Counted from the stretch's first letter, positions 20,544 to 31,341 are shown. The stretch is 64,000 nt of DNA from Vicinamibacterales bacterium (GCA_937766455.1 CALLXD010000016.1:62001-126000), one strand, 5' to 3'. A program made the numbers and translations. Notes: a model not told the origin generated them from the letters alone.

Positions 20544-22145
20544 ATGCGAGCACTGTTGAGCGTGTCGGATAAATCGAATCTGGTGGACTTCGCCCGTGGT
20601 CTGCTGTCGCGAGGCTACGAGCTCGTGTCGACCGGAGGCACGGCCCGGGCCCTGGCGGACGCGGGGCTCTCGGTGACCGCGGTGTCGTCCGTGACCGGAT
20701 TTCCCGAGATGATGGATGGACGGGTCAAGACGCTGCACCCCGCCGTGCACGGGGGGATTCTGGCGCGCCGGGATCGGCCCGATGACCTGCAGGCGATCGC
20801 CGACCAAGGCATCAGCCCGATCGACGTTGTTGTGGTGAACCTGTACCCGTTCGCCCGCGCGGCCGCCGACCCCAGCACGACCGTGCCAGCGCTCATCGAA
20901 GAGATCGACATCGGTGGGCCGACGCTCATTCGGGCTGCCGCGAAGAATTTCCGGCACGTGCTCGTGGTCGTGGATCCTGCCGACTACGACGGCGCGATGG
21001 CGCAGCTCGACCAGTCGGAGGGGCCCTCAGACGGTTTCCGTCTGTCGTTGGCGGCCAAGGCGTTTGCGCACACGCGGTCCTACGATGGCACCATCGCCGA
21101 GACCCTGTCTGGGGTTGAGGTGACCGATGGCGCGTTCTCGCGTGGTACGGCGCGTGCCGACCTCACGCCGGAGTCATTGGACCTGCAGGTCCAACGCCAG
21201 CGGGTGCTGCGGTATGGTGAGAATCCTCATCAAACTGCCGCGCTCTACGCCGACGGGGCCCTGGGGTTTGGCGGCGCGGATGTTGTGCAAGGCAAGGCGC
21301 TGTCATTTACCAATTTGCTGGACCTCGACGCCGCGGCCCGTTTGAGCACGGAATTCCAGGAGCCGGCCGCCGTGGTTGTCAAACACATGAACCCCTGCGG
21401 CGTTGCGACGGCCGCGACGCTGCACGACGCCTATGTGGCCGCCCGCGAGGTCGACCCGCTGTCGGCGTTCGGGGGCATCGTCGGCCTCAACCGACCGATC
21501 GATCGGGACACGGCCACCGCCATCACATCGACATTCATCGAGGCGGTTGTTGCGCCGGACGCGGATGCGGAAGCGCGTGCAGTGTTTGCCACGAAGAAGA
21601 ACCTCCGGCTGGTGTTGGTGGACTGCGGCGCCGGGGCGACTGACCCCCGGATGAACCGCGAAGTGCGGTCGATCCTCGGTGCGATCCTGGTGCAGGAATA
21701 CGACCGGGTGGTCGAGGCGGCCGAACCTTGGGGTGGAAAGGCATGGAGCGATGGCGCGGAGGATTTTCGCGTCGTGACCTCCCGCCAGCCCACCGCTGAA
21801 GAGTGGGCGTCCCTTCGTTTGGCGTGGCGCGTATGCGCACACGTGAAGTCGAACGCCGTGGTGTTCGCGACAGCGGACCGGTTGGCGGCGATTGGGGCCG
21901 GCCAGACGAGTCGGGTCGACGCCGTCAAGGTGGCGACCATGAAAGCCACCACGGACCTGACCGGCACCGCCGCCGCGTCGGATGCGTTCTTCCCGTTTCG
22001 CGACGGTCTGGACGCGATCGCTGCCGCGGGTGCCAGCGCGGTGGCTCAGCCCGGAGGATCGGTCCGGGACGAGGAAGTGATCAACGCGGCGAATGAACAC
22101 GGCATCGCGATGGTATTTACAGCCCGCCGCCACTTCCGTCACTAA
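20544..22145 (+). CDS. purH: bifunctional AICAR transformylase/IMP cyclohydrolase
   Basis: [58 protein letters not shown]. Confidence 0.94.
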   Translation: MRALLSVSDKSNLVDFARGLLSRGYELVSTGGTARALADAGLSVTAVSSVTGFPEMMDGRVKTLHPAVHGGILARRDRPDDLQAIADQGISPIDVVVVNLYPFARAAADPSTTVPALIEEIDIGGPTLIRAAAKNFRHVLVVVDPADYDGAMAQLDQSEGPSDGFRLSLAAKAFAHTRSYDGTIAETLSGVEVTDGAFSRGTARADLTPESLDLQVQRQRVLRYGENPHQTAALYADGALGFGGADVVQGKALSFTNLLDLDAAARLSTEFQEPAAVVVKHMNPCGVATAATLHDAYVAAREVDPLSAFGGIVGLNRPIDRDTATAITSTFIEAVVAPDADAEARAVFATKKNLRLVLVDCGAGATDPRMNREVRSILGAILVQEYDRVVEAAEPWGGKAWSDGAEDFRVVTSRQPTAEEWASLRLAWRVCAHVKSNAVVFATADRLAAIGAGQTSRVDAVKVATMKATTDLTGTAAASDAFFPFRDGLDAIAAAGASAVAQPGGSVRDEEVINAANEHGIAMVFTARRHFRH

Positions 22146-22252
22146 GTCTGTCGCGGCGAGGTGTTCGTCTGGCGGCGTTGCTTCCTCGGTCGCAGCCCGC
22201 CCGGCTGCTCCCTCGTCGCGCCTGGCCAGACGAACACCTCGCCACGACAGAC
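22146..22252. repeat. 28-bp inverted repeat (one mismatch) directly after purH stop codon; long hairpin
   Basis: GTCTGTCGcGGCGAGGTGTTCGTCTGGC (22146-22173) vs GCCAGACGAACACCTCGCCaCGACAGAC (22225-22252). Confidence 0.8.
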
Positions 22253-22422
22253 CTGGCTTCGATTCCTCAGGTGGGGCTGTGCCCCTCGCCCCCCGGATTA
22301 GCCAGGTGGACGCCCAGCACGAGAACCGACCTCCGACATGTTGAGTCTCCCGCGGCCGAGTGGCTGGGAGCGTTCGCCAATCACATCCAGTTGGGACAGC
22401 CTGTGGGTGCGAAGAGCCGGGC

Positions 22423-23622
22423 CTATGGTGAGCGCTTGATCTGGGCGGGCGGCGAGTGAGCGGGGGAGCCGTATGCGGCCGCCGCTGGTAGTGTGATCAG
22501 TACCAGGAACAGCATCAGGAACTCAGAATCGCCGAAGTTGTATTCGAACATCCCACCGGTGAGCATGCCCGCGACAGCCGCCAGCCCGGCGGCCGCCAAT
22601 GCGCGGCTGGCAGGGGTGCGCATCCTCCGAAACAGGTCGAGTATCGCCATGCCCAGGAACAGCAGCCAGGCCCCGAGGGTGGGCAGCCCACGCTCGGCCG
22701 CGATCTGCAGAGGGACGTTGTGTAGATGCGGGTTCTCGTCCTGCACGGCGCCGGGGTCTCGATACTCCGCGTACACCTCTTTGACCATGTCCGGGCCGAC
22801 ACCAGTGAATGGGTAGTCGCCGATTATCCGGAGCCCAGACCGACTCATCGCGAAGCGGTCACGCACGGTCGGGTCCTCCATGTCGAAGCTCGAATAGAGA
22901 CGAGCCGTGATCTGCGGGGGGGCGACGACCACGAAGAGTGCCGCGGCCATCGGCGCCACCACCACCAGGCGAAAGTCCCTTAGCACGCACAGCACGACGA
23001 TTGCCGCCGCCGCGCCGATCATGTAGCTCCGGGTCAGGGTGACCGCCAGCGCCGCCAGGAGGGCTGGCAAGACCAGCAGCGACCATACGCGCTCGCGGCG
23101 GTCGAAAAGGGCCCGTGCTCCGGCGAGGGCAATCACCAACGTGAGCAACCCGGAGTACGTCATGTAGTGCCCCATGGAGCCGGTGGGGCGTTGACCGAGG
23201 TTGTCGTACTCCAGGATGCCGTATTGCACGACACCAAGAACCGCGGTCGCAGCGCCGGCCGTCACAATCACCGTGGCGACTGTTTGGGCGCGTTGGCCCC
23301 GTGCGAACCGAAAGACCACCGGGACGACAAGGAACAGGAGGACCTCTTTGGCATCAATGAGGCTGGCGGGGGGGTCGAGTGAGAACGCGACCGACACCAT
23401 GGTGAGCGCGGCGTAGAGGATGAGCGCGGCGACAAAGGGAGGGGCATGCGGTCGCTCTCGTTGCGTGACGAGCACGGCAACCCAACAGCCAAGCGTGATG
23501 GTCAGCAGTATCTGTGAGGCGGCGATCGACACCGGCAGCGCGGCGACGAAGGCCAGCAGCGCATACAGGCCAGCGGTCTCCAACGTGGAGCTGCCGTCAT
23601 CGGCATCCGGCAGGAGACTCAT
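22423..23622 (-). CDS. O-antigen ligase/polymerase family membrane protein
   Basis: multi-TM; FTGVGPDMVKEVYAEYRDPGAVQDENPHLHNVPLQIAAERGLPTLGAWLLFLG (Wzy_C type). Confidence 0.85.
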   Translation of the reverse strand: MSLLPDADDGSSTLETAGLYALLAFVAALPVSIAASQILLTITLGCWVAVLVTQRERPHAPPFVAALILYAALTMVSVAFSLDPPASLIDAKEVLLFLVVPVVFRFARGQRAQTVATVIVTAGAATAVLGVVQYGILEYDNLGQRPTGSMGHYMTYSGLLTLVIALAGARALFDRRERVWSLLVLPALLAALAVTLTRSYMIGAAAAIVVLCVLRDFRLVVVAPMAAALFVVVAPPQITARLYSSFDMEDPTVRDRFAMSRSGLRIIGDYPFTGVGPDMVKEVYAEYRDPGAVQDENPHLHNVPLQIAAERGLPTLGAWLLFLGMAILDLFRRMRTPASRALAAAGLAAVAGMLTGGMFEYNFGDSEFLMLFLVLITLPAAAAYGSPAHSPPAQIKRSP

Positions 23623-23732
23623 AGCCGCAGTGTGTTGTCGCTAGTCGAAGTGTGGGGCGCGCGAGTCGCGCGAATGCTGGTATCTCGGGCCGTCTGTCGG
23701 GCTACGCCGCGCGGCGGCCCGGCCGGTCTGCG

Positions 23733-23903
23733 TCACGGTTCGATCGTCGCCTCATCGATGAGCATGACTGGGATGTCGTCCTTGATCGGATAGACCCGGT
23801 GGCAGGTGGCGCACTTCAGCGCCGCATCGTCATGCACCAGGACGACCGGGGTCTTGCACTCGGGGCAGGCAAGGATGCTTAGAAGCTCGGCGTCAACGCC
23901 CAT
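23733..23903 (-). CDS. Trm112-family small zinc-binding protein
   Basis: LLSILACPECKTPVVL...LKCATCHRVYPIKDDIPVML; SD GGAGG before ATG at 23903. Confidence 0.85.
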   Translation of the reverse strand: MGVDAELLSILACPECKTPVVLVHDDAALKCATCHRVYPIKDDIPVMLIDEATIEP

Positions 23904-23991
23904 GGGGTTCTCCTCCAACTTGGACAGGGCAAAACTATACCAGACTGCTCCGGGTTGTCCCGTGTCCTCTCCTGTGGAACAATCTGGCTCT

Positions 23992-25845
23992 ATGCGGGTT
24001 ATGGTCTGTTGCCTCTCTACGGTCGGCGTCTTCGCCCTGGGAGCGTCGGTACACGCGCAGGCGGTCGAGTCTGGTCAGCCCTCCACCGAGGAGCGGGCCG
24101 AGGCCTATCACGCGTTTATCGAGGGGCGCTCGCACGAGAGCGCGGGTGATACCGATGCCGCGGTGGCCTCCTACACGCGGGCGGCCCAACTCGACCCGAC
24201 GGCGTCAGATATCTGGGCGGAACTGGCCGGCCTCTACGCTCGGCGGAGCGAGGCGGAGCTGGCCATCGAGGCCGCCACAGCGGCCCTTGAGCGTGAACCG
24301 GACAACCTTGAAGCACATCGGATCCTCGGACTCGTGTACGCCGCAAGAGTGGGAGCCCGCACTGGCGGCGATGAAGCGGACCTCGACCGCGCCATCGAAC
24401 ATCTCGAACGCGCTCGGAAACCTCTCTCGCCGGACCCGGCCCTGTACCTCACGCTGGGCCGTTTGTATCTCACGACAGAGAACCCGGACCAGGCGATTGC
24501 AATCCTGACCGAGGTCATCGAGGCCGAGCCACAGTTCGCTGATGCCCTCGCGTTGTTGGCCCAGGCCCACGAGAGCAAGGGCGATTGGGACGAGGCGTCC
24601 GCGGTCTACGAGCGCGCGGTCCTTGTCGGACCCCAGCGGGCGCGATATCGGCGGCAACTCGCCAACGCGCTGATCAACGCGGACCAGCCGCAGCGTGCGC
24701 TTGAGGTGTTGCGGGACCTGGTCGGGTTCCGGCCCGACGATGCCGCCGCCTGGTTTACCCTGTCTGGACTGGAATTCCAACAGCGGAATCCCGGGGAGGC
24801 GGAGCGGGCCGTTCGACGAGTGATCGAGCTCGAGCCCGAGGGGCTACGCGGGCCGTACTTGCTGACCCAGATCCTTGCCGCCCAGAGTCGGTATCAGGAA
24901 TTGACCGAGGTGCTCGGTCCGATTATCGAGCGGGCCGCTCTGGCCAACGTCGACCCCAACCAGGTAGCGAGCCTGTTGCAGCGGCTGGGCGCGGCCCATG
25001 AGCAACTTGGTGACCATGACGCTGCGATTCGGGCGTTGAGTTCAGCCCGCGACCTCAGCCCATCGGATCTCGGAGTCCAGGCCCAATTGGCCCAGACCTA
25101 CATCGCGGCCCAGCGTTTCGACGAGGCGGGAGAGGTTGTCGACCAGGCAAAACTCCAGCGCCCGGACAATCTGATGTTGTCGCGACTGGAAGCGATGACC
25201 CTGTCGGCGCAAGGTGAAGTTGGTGACGCGGTGGAAGTGCTGAAGGGCGCGCTCGAACAGCACCAAGAGCAGCCGGCGGCGCATGTGGCCCTCGCAAACC
25301 TCTATAGCGAGCACGACCAGGTCGACGATGCGGTGGAGGTATTGCGGGACGCGGAGACGCAGTTTCCGAACAATACGCAGGTCCTGTTTCAGTTGGGTGC
25401 CGTCCTCGAGCGCGGGCAGCGCTACCCGCAGGCTGAGGCGGCATTTCGGCGGGTCCTGGAGCGCGAGCCGGACGACGCGCAGACCTTGAACTATCTGGGC
25501 TACATGCTGGCAGAACGAAACGAGCGTCTGGACGAGTCGGTTGAGCTGATCCAGCGCGCGCTTGAGCTCGATCCGGACAACGGGTCCTACTTGGACAGTC
25601 TCGGGTGGGCGTATTTCAAGAAAGATGAACTGGACCTGGCCGAAACCGCCCTGCGGCGAGCCGGAGACCAGCTGTTGCGCAACTCGGTCGTGCAGGATCA
25701 TCTGGCGGACCTCCTCTTCAAAATCGAACGGTATGCCGAAGCCGTCACGGCCTGGGAGCGTGCGCTCGCCGGAGACCGTGACGGGGTGGACGTGTCCGGG
25801 ATCGAGCGAAAGCTGGGCGACGCGCGTGCGCGTCTGCGTCGCTGA
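23992..25845 (+). CDS. tetratricopeptide repeat protein, exported
   Basis: signal peptide and many TPR units (e.g. AEAAFRRVLEREPDDAQTLNYLGYMLAERNERLDESVELIQRALELDPDNGSYLDSLGWAYFK). Confidence 0.88.
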   Translation: MRVMVCCLSTVGVFALGASVHAQAVESGQPSTEERAEAYHAFIEGRSHESAGDTDAAVASYTRAAQLDPTASDIWAELAGLYARRSEAELAIEAATAALEREPDNLEAHRILGLVYAARVGARTGGDEADLDRAIEHLERARKPLSPDPALYLTLGRLYLTTENPDQAIAILTEVIEAEPQFADALALLAQAHESKGDWDEASAVYERAVLVGPQRARYRRQLANALINADQPQRALEVLRDLVGFRPDDAAAWFTLSGLEFQQRNPGEAERAVRRVIELEPEGLRGPYLLTQILAAQSRYQELTEVLGPIIERAALANVDPNQVASLLQRLGAAHEQLGDHDAAIRALSSARDLSPSDLGVQAQLAQTYIAAQRFDEAGEVVDQAKLQRPDNLMLSRLEAMTLSAQGEVGDAVEVLKGALEQHQEQPAAHVALANLYSEHDQVDDAVEVLRDAETQFPNNTQVLFQLGAVLERGQRYPQAEAAFRRVLEREPDDAQTLNYLGYMLAERNERLDESVELIQRALELDPDNGSYLDSLGWAYFKKDELDLAETALRRAGDQLLRNSVVQDHLADLLFKIERYAEAVTAWERALAGDRDGVDVSGIERKLGDARARLRR

Positions 25846-25885
25846 CCTTCGGCGCCGCGCCCACGGCCACGAGTCGTGGCGACCG

Positions 25886-26728
25886 ATGGCCTGTCTGCGT
25901 GTTCTCTCCCTCGTTGTCCTCCTGCCAGTCCTCTGTGCCGGCTGTGCAAGTAGCCGACTCCGGCTTCCGGACGGGCCGGGTACGCCAGTCCTCGACTTCA
26001 TGCCGCTGTTCGATGCCGCGGTCGCCCAATGTGACCAGATACAGCATGTCGATGCCCTGATCCGGCTTCGCGGGCGGGGGGGCGGCATTGGCTTGAATAC
26101 CCGTGTCCGCGTGCGGGCCGGGCTGTCGGCGCCGGGGTCGGTGCGGCTCGAAGGGATGGCGCCATTTGGCGGGCCGGTGTTTGTGTTAGTGGCTCAGCCT
26201 GGCGAGGCGACACTGTGGCTGACCCGAGACAAACGGGTGGTGCGAGACGTGCCGGCCGAAGACATGTTGGAGAGTCTCGTCGGCGTGTCGTTGAGTCCTG
26301 CCGCGTTGCGGTCGGTGCTGACAGGTTGTCTGGTCGCCGATCGACGGCCGATGACGGCGCGCGCCATTGGCGACTGGGTCGCCGTTGATCTTGCCGGTGG
26401 AGCCGTCGCATATCTGGAGCGCATTGACGGCGCATACCGCCTGACCGCTGGGAGTCGCGACGGGTTGGCGATTTACTACGACCAGTTTCTGGGTGGGCTC
26501 CCTCGGGAGGTGCGCGTGATCTCCCAGACGGGAGCGGACGCTGATTCCGAGCCTCAGACGGATCTCACCGCATCGCTTTCGCAGGTCAATACGAACGTCG
26601 CGCTGCCGGCGTCTGCGTTCGACATCGACATCCCGCCAGACGTTATACCCATGACGCTACGGGAACTGCGCGGGGCCGGGCCGCTAGACGCGCCAGTCGA
26701 GCCATCCACGTCCTCGGATTCACGATGA
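25886..26728 (+). CDS. outer-membrane LolB-like/DUF4292-like lipoprotein
   Basis: lipobox LPVLCAGC; upstream of ispE after TPR gene. Confidence 0.6.
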   Translation: MACLRVLSLVVLLPVLCAGCASSRLRLPDGPGTPVLDFMPLFDAAVAQCDQIQHVDALIRLRGRGGGIGLNTRVRVRAGLSAPGSVRLEGMAPFGGPVFVLVAQPGEATLWLTRDKRVVRDVPAEDMLESLVGVSLSPAALRSVLTGCLVADRRPMTARAIGDWVAVDLAGGAVAYLERIDGAYRLTAGSRDGLAIYYDQFLGGLPREVRVISQTGADADSEPQTDLTASLSQVNTNVALPASAFDIDIPPDVIPMTLRELRGAGPLDAPVEPSTSSDSR

Positions 26729-27623
26729 CCGTCGGACCGCTTCGGGTGCGGGCGTATGCCAAGATCAATCTCGATCTTCGGGTTGGGCCGCGCGGTGGCG
26801 ACGGCTACCACCAGCTGACGACCGTCCTGCAATCCGTCTTGCTTCACGACACCGTGACCCTCCGGGCGGTTGACGGCCCCTGTCGAGTCCGTTGCGCCAC
26901 GGAGGGCGTCCCTCTCGATCGGGCCAACCTGGTCTGGGTCGCCGCTGCGGCGTTGTGGAGCGCGATCGGGCGACGCGGTGAGCCTGGGGGGGCCGAGGTC
27001 ACGATCGCCAAGCGCATCCCGGCGGAGGCCGGCCTGGGTGGCGGTACGTCGGATGCGGTGTCCGCGCTGGCAGCGCTGTCGCGCATCTGGGGTGTGTCGC
27101 CGTCTCCACAGTGTCTCCGAGAGGTAGCGGCCGAAGTGGGCGCAGACGGACCGTTCTTCCTGGTTGGTGGTACTGCGCTTGGGGTGGGACGGGGGGATGC
27201 CGTCTATCCGCTGGCGGAGATCGCACCGCAATGGACGCTGATTGTCACGCCCGCGCGGGGGGTGCCGACGGCCCTCGCGTACGAGTGGTTGGACCGTGAC
27301 ATCGACGCATCAGCCACGCGAGTGCGGGCGCGCGGCGGGCGTCCCCTTTTGCCGGTCCAACGCTGGATTGGACCGCGTTGACGAACGACCTCGAGCGGCC
27401 GGTCACGCGACGGCGCCCTGAAATCGGTGAGGCCACGCGGGCATTGCGCCGCCACGGCGCCGTCGTGGCGGCGATGACCGGAAGCGGGTCGGCCGTGTTC
27501 GGTCTGTTCACGAGTCGGGCCCGTGCCAGTCGCGCGGCTGGCGCGATTGCGCGACCAGATTGGCAGGTGATCGTGACGCGGACCATCGACCGAGGAGCGA
27601 TCGCTCGGGACTCGCGGACGTGA
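26725..27623 (+). CDS. ispE: 4-diphosphocytidyl-2-C-methyl-D-erythritol kinase, frame-disrupted near 27330-27380
   Basis: RVRAYAKINLDLRVGPRGGDGYHQLTTVLQSV and PAEAGLGGGTSDAVSAL in first ORF; TNDLERPV...AAMTGSGSAVFGLF in second ORF, one frame back. Confidence 0.85.
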
Positions 27624-27809
27624 CGCGGCACTGCGCGCTTGCTCGCCCAGCCTCACCAGGATAAAATGTCGGATTGCGCGGGTGCCCAGGAGGTTCGCCA
27701 GGGCCAGCGTTCGTCTCTACGCGTGCATGCCCGGGCGTGCACACGACTGAGTGCGACTGAAGCGGCCGGACGGGACATGCGCGGAACCGCGCACGGGGCA
27801 CGGGATTGT

Positions 27810-27884
27810 TGGGGCGTGGCCAAGCGGTAAGGCGCGGGACTTTGAATCCCGTAATCGAAGGTTCGAATCCTTCCGCCCCAGCCA
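27810..27884 (+). tRNA. tRNA-Gln (TTG)
   Basis: cloverleaf: acceptor TGGGGCG/CGCCCCA, anticodon loop ACTTTGAAT, GGTTCGAATCC T-arm, encoded CCA. Confidence 0.95.
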
Positions 27885-27924
27885 CAACTACGGATGCCGG
27901 CATCGTTCTCAGCAGGGAGGACGG

Positions 27925-28899
27925 GTGCCGGTCACAGAGCGGCGACACACGGTCATGCAAAACGGGCAACTGAAGCTGTTTTCCGGTACCGCGCACCCTG
28001 CATTGGCGCAGGAGATTGCCACCTACCTTGGCGTGCCAATGGGGCGGGCAAGTCTTCGACGATTCTCCGATACAGAGGTGTCGTTTCAGATCGATGAGAA
28101 CATTCGGGGCACCGACGTTTTTATCCTGCAACCGACGTGTACTCCCGTTGATCCGAACCTCGTCGAGCTGTGCGTGATGATCGACGCGTTCCGTCGCTCG
28201 TCGGCGGCCCGGATCACGGCGGTCATGCCCTACTACGGCTATGCCCGCCAGGATCGGAAAGACAAGCCGCGAGTGCCAATCTCGGCCAAGCTTGTCGCCA
28301 ATCTGGTGAGCGCCGCCGGCGCCAATCGCATCCTGACGATGGACCTGCACAAGGCGCAGATCCAGGCGTTCTTCGACATCCCCGTTGATCATCTCTTTGC
28401 CGCGCCGGTCTTCATTGATTACCTCGCGGGTCGGAAAGAGCCTGAGGTCACCATCGTGTCGCCAGACGCCGGAGGTGTGGAACGAGCGCGCGCCTACGCG
28501 AAGCGGCTCGGTGCCGATCTTGCCATCATTGATAAACGGCGCTCTGCGGACGGAACCGCCGAGGTGATGCACGTCGTGGGAGAGGTCGAAGGCCGTGTGT
28601 GCATCATCCAGGATGACATTGTCGACACCGCCGGCACGATGACGCAGGCTGCCTCGGCGCTGCGTGCGAATGGGGCGGCGCGAGTGATGGCCTGCGCGGT
28701 GCACGGCGTGCTCTCCGGCCCTGCGTACGAGCGTATTCACGAATCGGAGCTCGAGAAACTCGTCGTTACGAATACCATTCCCCCCAAGCCCGAGTTCGCC
28801 GCGTCGGACAGGATTGAAATTTTGTCCGTTGCCCCGCTCCTGGGAAAAGCGATCCAGAGCATTCATCAGGAGACCTCCGTGTCGTCGTTGTTTGTGTGA
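27925..28899 (+). CDS. prs: ribose-phosphate pyrophosphokinase (GTG start after GGAGG; alternative ATG 27955)
   Basis: LKLFSGTAHPALAQEIATYLGVPMGRASLRRFSDTEVSFQIDENIRG, PYYGYARQDRKDKPR, DDIVDTAGTM. Confidence 0.95.
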   Translation: MPVTERRHTVMQNGQLKLFSGTAHPALAQEIATYLGVPMGRASLRRFSDTEVSFQIDENIRGTDVFILQPTCTPVDPNLVELCVMIDAFRRSSAARITAVMPYYGYARQDRKDKPRVPISAKLVANLVSAAGANRILTMDLHKAQIQAFFDIPVDHLFAAPVFIDYLAGRKEPEVTIVSPDAGGVERARAYAKRLGADLAIIDKRRSADGTAEVMHVVGEVEGRVCIIQDDIVDTAGTMTQAASALRANGAARVMACAVHGVLSGPAYERIHESELEKLVVTNTIPPKPEFAASDRIEILSVAPLLGKAIQSIHQETSVSSLFV

Positions 28900-28934
28900 C
28901 GACGACTCGGTTCGGTGATCCCGCAGGTTTTGCC

Positions 28935-29612
28935 ATGAACACCAATTTGAATACCGAGGCCCGACCGGGCCGTGGAAAGAACAACGCTCGCGCGCTTCGT
29001 CGCAGCGGGCGGCTTCCGGCGGTGGTCTACGGAAGTCACGGTGCCGATTCGGACGCCAAGGCGATCGCGATTAGCGTCGACCCGGCCGAGGTCACAAAGA
29101 TTCTGCGATCCGATAGCGGCGTCAACACGATCATCGGGTTGAGTGTTGACGGCGCCGACTCGCATCAGGTCCTGATAAAGGACTATCAAGTGGGTCCGCT
29201 GAGTCGCGCGCTCCTGCATGTGGATTTCTATCGGGTGGCCATGGACGAGGTGCTGACGGTGACGGTGCCGGTCGTGCTGACCGGCGAAGCCGAGGGGGTC
29301 AAGGTGCAGGGAGGGCTCATTGACTTCGTCCAGCGCGAGGTGGCCATCTCGTGTCTGCCATCAGAGATTCCTGAGCACCTCACGATCGACGTGTCGCCGT
29401 TGACCATTGGCCAGGGGGTGCGCCTTGGCGACCTCATGGAGGGCGTGTCCTGGACGGCGGCAAGCGACACCGACACGCTGCTGGTGCACGTCATTGCGTC
29501 GAAGCTCGAGGAAGAGGTCAGCGAGACCGAGGCAGAAGAGGGCGACGCCGCAGCTGCTCCGGACGGCGATGCCGACCCAGCGGCCGACAAGGGCGGGAAG
29601 TCAGGCGACTGA
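28935..29612 (+). CDS. rplY: 50S ribosomal protein L25/general stress protein Ctc
   Basis: GKNNARALRRSGRLPAVVYG, LLHVDFYRV; acidic C-terminal tail. Confidence 0.9.
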   Translation: MNTNLNTEARPGRGKNNARALRRSGRLPAVVYGSHGADSDAKAIAISVDPAEVTKILRSDSGVNTIIGLSVDGADSHQVLIKDYQVGPLSRALLHVDFYRVAMDEVLTVTVPVVLTGEAEGVKVQGGLIDFVQREVAISCLPSEIPEHLTIDVSPLTIGQGVRLGDLMEGVSWTAASDTDTLLVHVIASKLEEEVSETEAEEGDAAAAPDGDADPAADKGGKSGD

Positions 29613-29674
29613 GCGGGCCCTCGGACGCCGGGGCCGGGAACGACTGCGCGAATCGTGCGGACAGGTCACCTGGG

Positions 29675-30283
29675 GTGAAACTTATTGTCGGGCTCGGAAA
29701 CCCGGGTTCCGAATACAGCGGCACACGCCACAATATCGGATTTGAGGTGGTGGACGAGGTGGCACGCCGCTGGGGCGTGACGTTTCAGTCGGCGCCGACT
29801 GACGGGGTCCTTGCCAGGTCGCACGGGTTGCCGGGCGGGGCTCCGGCCGCGATTCTGCTAAAACCGCTCACCTTCATGAATCGCAGCGGGCAGGCTGTGG
29901 GGGGCACGCAGCGTTACTATCGCGTTGAGTTGTCAGACCTGTTGGTCGTCACTGAGGATGTCAACCTGCCGCTCGGTCGGCTCCGCGCGCGGCGCCAGGG
30001 GTCAGCGGGTGGTCACAATGGCCTCCGGTCCGTCATCGAGTGCCTGGGGACCCACACGTTTTCTCGTCTCCGGATCGGGGTTGGCCGCGGTGACCCTCGT
30101 CGTGGCCTGGCGGGTCGGGTGTTGTCCCGGTTTGACGCTGAGGAGCGCCCGGCGATGAACGAGGCGGTAGGACGCGCGGCCGACGCCGTGGAGGTGTTCA
30201 CTGAGCTCGGGGTCGAGCCCGTGATGAATCGATTTAACCGAACCGAAACGGATGCGACAGAGGTCGACCAGGGCGACGCTTGA
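29675..30283 (+). CDS. pth: peptidyl-tRNA hydrolase
   Basis: MKLIVGLGNPGSEYSGTRHNIGFEVVDEVA, PLTFMNRSGQAV, GSAGGHNGLRSV. Confidence 0.94.
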   Translation: MKLIVGLGNPGSEYSGTRHNIGFEVVDEVARRWGVTFQSAPTDGVLARSHGLPGGAPAAILLKPLTFMNRSGQAVGGTQRYYRVELSDLLVVTEDVNLPLGRLRARRQGSAGGHNGLRSVIECLGTHTFSRLRIGVGRGDPRRGLAGRVLSRFDAEERPAMNEAVGRAADAVEVFTELGVEPVMNRFNRTETDATEVDQGDA

Positions 30284-30397
30284 CCACTGTGCCACTTCTC
30301 GGGTACGCTCAGCGGTTCCAACACGGTGAGTCGGGTTACTCGCCGACCATTCACCTCCTTGCCGCCATTGGGCGGCCGTCAGTCCAGAAGGAGCAGC

Positions 30398-31075
30398 ATG
30401 TCACCAGAACGACAGTACGAACTTATATATATCGTGGCACCGGTTGCCACGGATGCCGAGGTGGAGACACTTCAGGCCGAAATCGACGGCCACGTTGTGG
30501 CTCTTGGCGGCACCGTTGACAAGACGGAGGTCTGGGGCCGGCGAAAGCTCGCCTACCAAATCGGCGACTACGGAGAGGGCATTTACATCTGCCAGCTGGT
30601 CACCGGGCCGGGTGAGATGGTCGGTGAGTTGGAGCGCCGGCTGAGAGTTCGCGACCAGGTGTTGCGGCATCTCATCGTCCGGGTCGACGAGGACTTGCGC
30701 AAGGCACGTAGGCTGAAGGACAAGAAAAAGGCCACCGTCGATCGGCGTCGCGCGGCCCGAGGTCTTCCTCCGTTGCCGACGCCCTCAGCGGTGACCGAGA
30801 CGGCAGCGGCGGTTGAGACGCCGGCGGCAGCGGCGGCGGCACCCGCCACCCCGAAGACGGACGCGGCAGCCGCCACTCCGGAAACGGACGCGGCACCCGC
30901 CACTCCGGAAACGGACGCGGCACCCGAGACGGCGCCAGAGGCGCCACCGGCCACCGCGCCCGAACCGTCTGAAGCGACATCGGAACCTGCAGACGACTCT
31001 ACCGAGACGGCCACACCGACTGCGGATGCGGCGTCGACTGACGCTCCCGCGCAGACACCGGAGGTGAAGGAATGA
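30398..31075 (+). CDS. rpsF: 30S ribosomal protein S6 with roughly 100-aa low-complexity C-terminal extension
   Basis: [49 protein letters not shown]; Ala/Thr/Pro/Glu tail. Confidence 0.92.
   Translation: MSPERQYELIYIVAPVATDAEVETLQAEIDGHVVALGGTVDKTEVWGRRKLAYQIGDYGEGIYICQLVTGPGEMVGELERRLRVRDQVLRHLIVRVDEDLRKARRLKDKKKATVDRRRAARGLPPLPTPSAVTETAAAVETPAAAAAAPATPKTDAAAATPETDAAPATPETDAAPETAPEAPPATAPEPSEATSEPADDSTETATPTADAASTDAPAQTPEVKE
30842..30922 (+). repeat. three tandem 27-bp units encoding [27 protein letters not shown] in the S6 tail
   Basis: units 30842-30868, 30869-30895, 30896-30922 read directly. Confidence 0.9.
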
Positions 31076-31341
31076 GGGGCGCTGGAGCAGGTAGAGGTAA
31101 ACCGAAGACCGACCGGCCACGGCGGGGCATGTTTCGGCGCAAGCGGGTCTGTCGTTTCTGCGTCGACAAGATCGATTTCATCGACTACAAGGAAGTCCGC
31201 GTGCTGATTGCGAGCATTCCCGAGCGTGGGAAGATTCAGCCACGTCGGTTGTCAGGCACCTGCGCGAAGCACCAGCGCAAGTTGCAGACGGCTATCAAGC
31301 GGGCTCGGCAGCTGGCACTGATTCCGTACGTGACCGATTGA
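31072..31341 (+). CDS. rpsR: 30S ribosomal protein S18
   Basis: [54 protein letters not shown]. Confidence 0.94.
   Translation: MRGAGAGRGKPKTDRPRRGMFRRKRVCRFCVDKIDFIDYKEVRVLIASIPERGKIQPRRLSGTCAKHQRKLQTAIKRARQLALIPYVTD

Noticed and set aside
22178-22459. ORF downstream of purH covering the inverted repeat
   Set aside because: Runs through the palindrome and into the opposite-strand O-antigen ligase gene; no coding signature.
27508-28866. 452-aa minus-strand ORF across ispE end, tRNA-Gln and prs
   Set aside because: Overlaps a tRNA and a strongly conserved prs on the other strand; typical spurious ORF in GC-rich DNA.
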